64,000 nt of DNA from Pictodentalium vernedei (Eukaryota; Mollusca; Scaphopoda; Dentaliida; Dentaliidae), in assembly GCA_031216915.1 (NCBI GenBank), contig CM062296.1, forward strand, positions 452,104,287 to 452,168,286, given 5' to 3'. Position 1 is the first letter of the stretch; every line of letters starts with the position of its first letter. Positions 58,601-64,000 of this stretch are shown one piece after another. The notes under the pieces are model-generated. The model was not told where the DNA came from. It ran no database searches and worked only from the letters and a program-made list of their open reading frames with translations. The position numbers and the translations under genes were made by a program.

Positions 58601-58843
58601 CCCTTTACCCAACGTAACGGCCAAAACCGGCCAGCGCTATTCTCAAAATTCGCCAATTAATTTTCATTATTTTTTCATTTTTTGTCTCAAAAACATAGGT
58701 TATGACCCCTCGCTGGAACGATCTCGTCGAGCTCGTTCCAACGAGGGGTCATAACCTATGTTTTTGAGACAAAAAATGAAAAAAATTAGTTATTCAAGAA
58801 TTTTTATTGCAAGTGTCGTCTGCTTTTCATGTTAGGTAAAGGG
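58601..58843. mobile_element. Family A (subfamily A1) MITE
   Basis: TTAA at 58597-58600 and 58844-58847. Ends CCCTTTACCCAACG and GGTAAAGGG. Long core, almost perfect (one or two arm mismatches). Probably one of the youngest copies. Confidence 0.95.
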
Positions 58844-58847
58844 TTAA

Positions 58848-59180
58848 GTGGAAATTGAATATTGTTTGTTTTTAATTTTGCTTCCAGATTATTCGTTAAT
58901 TAGAAAAGGAGACAAATGAATTATGGCACCACACCCATACTTGATTAATCCTGTTTAGTGGACGGATATTGGGAGATAATTGAGTACAGTTAGTTTCACG
59001 TGGCATTTTAATACTACGCTATCAGTGAGATAATGAAATAATTTCACTTTAGAAATACCCATAAATTATTCGCACTCAGTTCTCATCTTTCTATACGTTC
59101 AGTTGAGGTTTCGGGAATTATAACGCGAGAGTCCATCAAATCACACTAGGCAGCTGAAGTTGAAGCCCCTTGGCAGCGGC
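58848..59180. other. No gene seen
   Basis: Leads into a G-rich run of about 30 bases at 59181-59210. Confidence 0.4.
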
Positions 59181-59212
59181 GGGGGGGGGGGGGGGCGGGG
59201 GGGGGGGGGTGT

Positions 59213-60003
59213 CCAGGCTTGGCAATTTCAGGAGAGCGATTTTTTAGCTCTCCTTCTGCCCTCCTGAAAGAATTAAGGAGAGCGAAAAATTGCCCTCCTA
59301 AATATTTTGGTATGGGATGATTGAGATTACATGTATTATGGTCACATTAAATTTTTGTTGTAAAGCAAAAATGTAATTTAACTTCGAAGTCACATAACAT
59401 CACGTAATTTCATTTTGAAAGTGGTTTAGTGGTAAAAGGTAATGGCTGCAACCATACCCAAACACAGCTGCAATCATTTGAAGCAAAATGGGTCACAGCA
59501 ATATTTTTTTTTTCTGTCAGTTTCAAGTTCAACAACTGGCATCACAGTTTGAGGGGTAATTATTCAAGGAATATTGACACTATAATTTACTACCATTACT
59601 ACTATCCTGTCACTTGAAGCACTTGCACCAGGATGTGGCTGTAGATTCAAGCAGATCTGTTGTCCAAGAAAGTCATACGCCTACCACTACCACCTTCAAC
59701 CCCCCTTGGGGGGTTGAAGGTGGTAGTGGTAGGCGTATGACTTTCTAGGACAACAGGTCTGGGTACACACACAGGTTTTGTCAAGTGTGTGTTCGGTTGT
59801 TGAGTGAGACATCTAGATGTCTAAGAGATTTCGCTTTACCTTAGTAAAGTTAATAAAATCACTGATGTAGTCTGTTGGTTTCAGTTTCAATGAGTTTATT
59901 CAACTGGATACTTAAAATGCTGTGTAAAGCTAATTGCTCTCCTAAGCTGACTGAGGAGAGCGATTTTTTGCCTTCCTGCATTTTTTAGAATGCCAGGCCT
60001 GGG
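59213..60003. mobile_element. About 790-bp inverted-repeat element with central palindrome
   Basis: Left CCAGGCTTGGCAATTTCAGG then AGAGCGATTTTTTAGC; right end complement CCAGGCCTGGCATTC, with GGCAAAAAATCGCTCTCC further in. The centre (59651-59759) is a near-perfect palindrome of 53-bp arms (GTCATACGCCTACCACTACC, CACCTTCAACCCCCC). No coding capacity recognised. Confidence 0.75.
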
Positions 60004-60154
60004 GGTCTGCGGACCCATCACAGACAAGCCGAAAGTTACACCATCATTGCCCAAATGCCATTCTATACCAAATTATTGCCTGGTATACTTGACTATTTGG
60101 GTACAATACATAGTGCTCTATGGAACTTTTTATAAATCCTTTTTCTGGTGCATT

Positions 60155-60247
60155 GCACATGATGCAACTTGTATAGGCAGCAACTGTGACTCCACGGTCA
60201 CCGTTAGCCATTGTGCATAAGTATGTGACCTTAAACACCAATAAATA
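60155..60247 (+). mobile_element. SINE-1, 3' end fragment
   Basis: GTGACTCCACGGTCACC-like stretch, then AGTATGTGACCTTAAACACC and tail AATAAATAAATA, matching the 3' end of SINE-1 at 15216-15590. Confidence 0.75.
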
Positions 60248-60294
60248 AATATAACTGTGAGCCCAAAAATGTTACAATAAATGTTAATATATAT

Positions 60295-60460
60295 GTGTTA
60301 TGTACACATTGTGCTTGTTCGGAATCTTTTATCGCGAAGAGACTTGATTTTGGGGATGGATTGCTTCAAGTCGCTCTTGCGCGACGAGTAGCTTTTCCTC
60401 CACCAAAACGAGTCGAGTCGCGATAAAAGATTGTCTACAAGCACAATGAACGCATAACAC
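60295..60460. mobile_element. Long palindrome, ends GTGTTATG
   Basis: Arms of about 60 bp: GTGTTATGTACACATTGTGC, AATCTTTTATCGCGA and complements (ACAAGCACAATGAACGCATA). Single copy, probably a MITE. Confidence 0.85.
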
Positions 60461-60933
60461 ATTTATCTACCTTTCAGTTTAAAAAAAGAAAAGGTAACCA
60501 TGACTTCTCAGAAATAATTGATAACAAACATAAAACCACACTCAACTGACCAAAATAATAGATAATTCTTCCCAAAAGCACGAAAAGAAATTCCTTCAGT
60601 ATGAATAAAATCGTATATTGTGAAAAAATAATCAAACCCGGCCAAAGTATGCTTTTTCTGTCGAGAATGATATTTCTAACCAAATTCAATTCATTTCATG
60701 AGGTCATCCAAGGCACAGATGTTTAGTTTGCGAAAAAAACTAGGGAATTCTATTTTTGAAGTGCGCAAGAATCGCATTAAATACATGACGACACTTCATT
60801 CATAATTTTTAGAAGCGAACAAATCACGTTGAGATCGGCGCTACGTTTCAGAGTTTCCTCGTTATAACTTTTGTGATTCACCTCCATCTTTTTGGTTTTT
60901 GTGTCAGGTAGGGCGCACTGTTTATGTAATGGA

Positions 60934-61187
60934 CAGGCCTGAAAATAAGCAGTCTGACATTTGCAAAATGAGGTCCCCAGAGGGAGAATTTTATGATGCT
61001 ATACCATACAGTGGGCCAAGTTATCCTCTGGGTACCTCCTTCTGTTTAGTTTTGAAACCCTGATTCAGATTGAGGTTCACAGAGGGTAAATTTAGTGATG
61101 CTACCCTGCTGTGCAGGGTAGCATCACTAAATTCACCCTCTGGGGACCTCATTTTGTAGATGTCAGTCTGCTTATTTTCTGGCTTGG
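60934..61187. mobile_element. Family E MITE, reverse orientation
   Basis: Ends AGGCCTGAAAATAAGCAG and CTGCTTATTTTCTGGCTT. Inner hairpin AGTGATGCTACCCTGC / GCAGGGTAGCATCACT near 61093-61126, at the opposite side from 17029 and 35401. Confidence 0.88.
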
Positions 61188-61349
61188 TAATGGATTGTGA
61201 AATTAATTTCCCGCAACATAGAATGTATGTTGAGGCAATCTTGGACGCATCATTCACTGCAGCATTATAATTTTTTGAAGGAAATCACTTGTGATTGCCA
61301 GCACTACTGAAATAATCCGTCAGCCGAGCGTCGTTCTTTCTCGCAGTCA

Positions 61350-61393
61350 CGGGTCTGTGCCGTGACAGCACTCGCCCTAATCTGTCGATGGCG
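61350..61393 (-). repeat. About 42-bp repeat, partner at 58331-58372
   Basis: Reverse complement shares GATTAGGGCGAGTGCTGTCA and CGGCACAGAC with 58331-58372. Confidence 0.7.
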
Positions 61394-61419
61394 CGTCGGA
61401 TATAGCAGTTTGTTAAACA

Positions 61420-62335
61420 ATAAAAGAGGTTCTTCCTCTCATCATACTCCACCCGCGTGTCAAGTTTGTTTTTGATCAATCTAGCGGGACTTTAATTGGA
61501 GAGCGGAAGCCAGGGCAGTTTAGAAGTTTAAGTCACTGCAACCTTCACATTTAGCTCAGTGACCCTAAAATAAATGGGTTGTTTCTATCATCATACCAAA
61601 CCCACTTATCAAGTTTGGTTTAGATCGGTCCCGAGGAACTTTCATTGGAGATGGAAAACCAGTATAACAAATTTAAATTAAAGTTCACTGAGATTTTGGG
61701 CACTGTGACCCTAACATAAATACGGTTCTTCCCGTCACCATACACAGGCCACATGTCAAGTTCAGTTTCGATCCGCCACAGGATATTTTAATAAAAGTGC
61801 TCAAACTAACTCCTTGAAATTCATCAGATAGTTGCATCTAAGCACTTAATTCTACGAACTGCACCTCAGAAGAAATCAGCGACAGTACTTGTCTTTTTCA
61901 AATTTCTCGGATGCCATAGAATCAAGAAAGGACGCTGGTTTTGTTTACATTGGCATGGCGGGGGTTCGAACCCACGCCGAGAGAGTTTCCTTCGGCACCA
62001 ACCGCCTAGCGAAACTATACTGAACCATGCACACCACTCGACCACCGACAGACCTCTGTCGGTGGCCGAGTGGTGTGCGTATAGCCATGCCAATGTAAAT
62101 AACTCCTTGAAAGTTTTCAACTTCAACATAACTGCAATCTCTACGTTTGGCTCATTTGTTTAACACTGAGCGATAAATTAGAATCTGACAGATGTCGAGG
62201 TCGCAAAAAGTTGAAAATGAAAGGAGGAAATACCACCGTCTCTCATCATATCTATCATACATGACATTGTGAAGCTTGTTTTCGGTTGGCCACGGAGAAC
62301 ATCGTTTTGAGAGCGGAAGCAAAATCCGTCTATAG
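61420..62335. repeat. Diverged tandem repeat, about 140-bp unit, split by SINE-2
   Basis: Repeating landmarks are TCATCATACTCCACCCGCGT (61439), ATCATCATACCAAACCCACT (61588) and CGTCACCATACACAGGCCAC (61733), each followed by TGTCAAGTT, a GTTT-GATC stretch and a short gap to GGGACTTT / GGAACTTT / GATATTTT. A further unit (ATCATATCTATCATACATGA) lies near 62245 beyond the SINE. Confidence 0.8.
61820..62099 (-). mobile_element. SINE-2, near-complete foldback copy with 13-bp target duplication
   Basis: TAACTCCTTGAAA occurs at 61807-61819 and 62100-62112. Read on the minus strand, a short inverted head piece comes first (62055-62099). Then come the head (box A GTCGAGTGGTGTGC, box B GGGTTCGAACCCC), the body with AAAACCAGCGTCCTTTCTTG and the end ATCTGATGAA. 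Same head-to-head plan as 3212-3590, with a different inversion junction. Confidence 0.9.
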
Positions 62336-62599
62336 ACGGACATCTGCATAAAACATGACACAAGCTAACGCTGTAGTTATGTTCCTCAACAACGCGGGAT
62401 ACAGCTATTATATTTTCCTATTGTACTGTTGCGTGTGGTCCAGTGCTCACCATCAACAGTATTGAGTCGAGTTTTGTGAGTCAACAGGGCATTTTCGAAT
62501 TGTTCAGAGTATCAACTGGACACGAGAACTAAGAAGGCAGTGGTTGTGTTTTATTACACAGTGATGGTTACCTTGTGGTGCAGTCAGCTCCCCACCCTC

Positions 62600-62890
62600 C
62601 ACACCCCTGTCAATTAATAGACCATTAGCGCCAGTTTAGGTATATGAGAGGGACAACGATATTTCTGATACATTGAGCCAACATTACGTTGGGAATCGGT
62701 TAAAAAATCCTATCTCAAGTCTGAGATTGGGCTATAGCCTCACCGTCCAAGTTTGATGTTTACCTGGCGGCTAATTAGCAGACCATTCGCCCCAGATTAT
62801 ATTTCCGATACAACGAGCCAACGTAACTCCAGGAATTGTTTAAAAAAAACTTTCTCAAGTCTGAGAATAGGTTATCGCTCTATAGTCCAC
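62600..62890. repeat. Tandem duplication, about 155-bp unit, two copies
   Basis: AGACCATTAGCGCCAG (62627) and AGACCATTCGCCCCAG (62781). Both continue with TTTC-GATACA-GAGCCAACGT and TCTCAAGTCTGAGA-A/T-TGGG-like sequence. Confidence 0.82.
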
Positions 62891-64000
62891 CGCCTGTATA
62901 CGGTATTTTGCTGATCTTTTCCAATGGATCATGAGAATGTACGGAGGGCGATTCGCGTATATTGAAACAAAAAGTTTGGTCGAGATCAGTTTCTTCTCTG
63001 TCATTGCCTTGAATGTCCAATTTGAGAACTGTGAATGTTGTTAGAAACCTAACTCCTTCTAAAGTCTTCTTAATGACTGGTTGCAAAAGTTCCTGTCAAT
63101 CGCGCTGCAACACACTTTCAAGCCCTTTGGTTGTGCATATTTTTCCTCTTCTTGATGTGTCAGTTTAGGACATGCCGTATGTTAAAGTCCGTAGCACAGG
63201 TCTCTAGTGCGTCCACATCTTTGGTTAAGGAACTCAACTTGCCATTCGCGTATATCAATACAGACATCTCTTCGACGTTTGAAATAAATCTTTGCCAGTG
63301 GCTGATTTTAATATCTGGCCAATACAAAATCTGGTATCAAGTTTGATGCCTTCGTAGATACTATTAAATTACTCTTGGTATTTTTAAAATAAAATATCTT
63401 TCATTAAGTCTAGTTAGGGCTGCTGTGAAGCAGACATGACTAGAGTTGATCAAAAATTGATGAAAATTTGACTCAAGAAATGAAAAATGGTCGATAAAAT
63501 TTGCAGGAGAAATTTTCGTAAAATGTGCTCCAATTTTACTTTTTTGGAGAAAGAGATTTCCTTTCCTGGGTAGGAATATCCGCCAGCTGCAAGCAAGGAA
63601 TTATTAGTAAGCAGCGTAGTCGCGAAAGTATAAACATGAATTATCTTCATCACCGTATCTAAGGTACCCCCCACATCCTCGGTCACATTTACAACCAAGA
63701 AAGAACATGGCCTCGTCACTTATAACACATTCTCGTTCTCTTTCGATGGATAATGAAAATTTCAAAACACTTTGGCGCCGCGTTTCAGTATATGGTGGGT
63801 ATAGTTTGCGGACTCGATATTATTGCTCAGTTTGAATGGAAGCATGTATTGTAATATCAGATCTTGAAAGTCCTCCAAATAGAAGTTGTTAAATTATTCA
63901 GAACAAAGTTACTCAATTAATATCCAAACCTATTCGGCCCCATGGCCTTTATCATGTGAAAGGAAGATTTGTAGGTCACTGTCTATGTCATCTCCATCTT
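62891..64000. other. No gene seen
   Basis: Only short ORFs; no domain, hairpin or repeat recognised to the window end. Confidence 0.4.

Noticed and set aside
5606..58843. CRISPR-like repeated palindromes
   Set aside because: Copies are dispersed by kilobases, 208-243 bp long and TTAA-flanked, with no spacers; eukaryotic MITEs fit better.
59181..59210. Long poly-G/poly-C tracts (also 2731, 7811, 12311, 19509, 28751, 31472, 32748, 40980, 56641) as functional elements
   Set aside because: They are scattered and differ in context; simple slippage or sequencing error is enough to explain them.

Overview
This is a stretch of animal nuclear DNA, AT-rich, intron-sized and dominated by repeats. The only host coding sequence I recognise is one internal exon of a rhodopsin-type GPCR (48635-49177, + strand). 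It has flanking AG and GT splice sites and is closest, from memory of the family, to neuromedin U / pyrokinin / Capa receptors. That receptor type, the LINE, SINE and Tc1 fossils, the GACG/GACA microsatellite and the short tandem satellites fit an invertebrate. A lophotrochozoan such as a mollusc is my best guess, but the sequence alone does not prove it. No bacterial operons, rRNA, functional tRNA or CRISPR arrays were seen.

The rest is layered mobile elements. (1) Palindromic miniature elements of 150-260 bp fill the window. Family A has ends CCCTTTACCCAACG next to TTAA: nine good copies (5606, 22865, 25591, 40325, 41744, 47722, 49932, 52283, 58601) and one decayed copy near 50610. Family B has ends CCCTTTGAACC (4075, 24295, 31049, and a split copy at 43564-44339). 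Single TTAA elements lie at 8354 and 46540. These look piggyBac-like. Family C has a GAAGCACCGGGT core (5955, 28323, 38052, 42934; relative at 15768). Family D has tips TGAAGTGATCTGG (10527, 25077, 47527). Family E has ends AAGCCTGAAAATAAGC (17029, 35401, 60934). Family F has ends GGATTGTAACTAAATC (45410, 48064). Several palindromes occur only once. (2) Two tRNA-derived SINE families are present. SINE-1 is complete at 15216-15590 with a target duplication, with partial copies at 7858, 38537 and 60155. SINE-2 occurs as head-to-head foldback copies at 3212, 56528 and 61820, with fragments at 8212 and 56346. (3) Four non-LTR retrotransposon fossils lie at 390-2373, 6689-7348 (minus), 35815-37206 and 39100-40082; a Ty3/gypsy reverse transcriptase fossil lies at 53270-53938 (minus). 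(4) A broken Tc1-like element (13161-14894) carries a 502-bp TA-flanked insert. A 3.15-kb TTAA-flanked element (18548-21699) sits inside an older element with CAGGGACCGA ends (18381-21979). (5) Tandem arrays lie at 1-292, 11516-12905 (about 127 bp), 23830-28120 (about 450 bp), 28575-28970, 31880-32400, 33840-34330, 34585-34850, 61420-62335 and 62600-62890.

The insertions can be ordered. The family A element at 25591 lies in a family D element, which lies in the 450-bp satellite. The 502-bp insert lies in Tc1. The 3.15-kb element lies in the CAGGG element. A SINE-2 copy splits the 61.4-kb satellite. The most notable signal is the density of long hairpin elements, including two subfamilies that share only a palindromic core, and the repeated head-to-head SINE-2 structure. 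All alignments were made by eye, so boundaries can be off by a few bases where no target duplication is stated.
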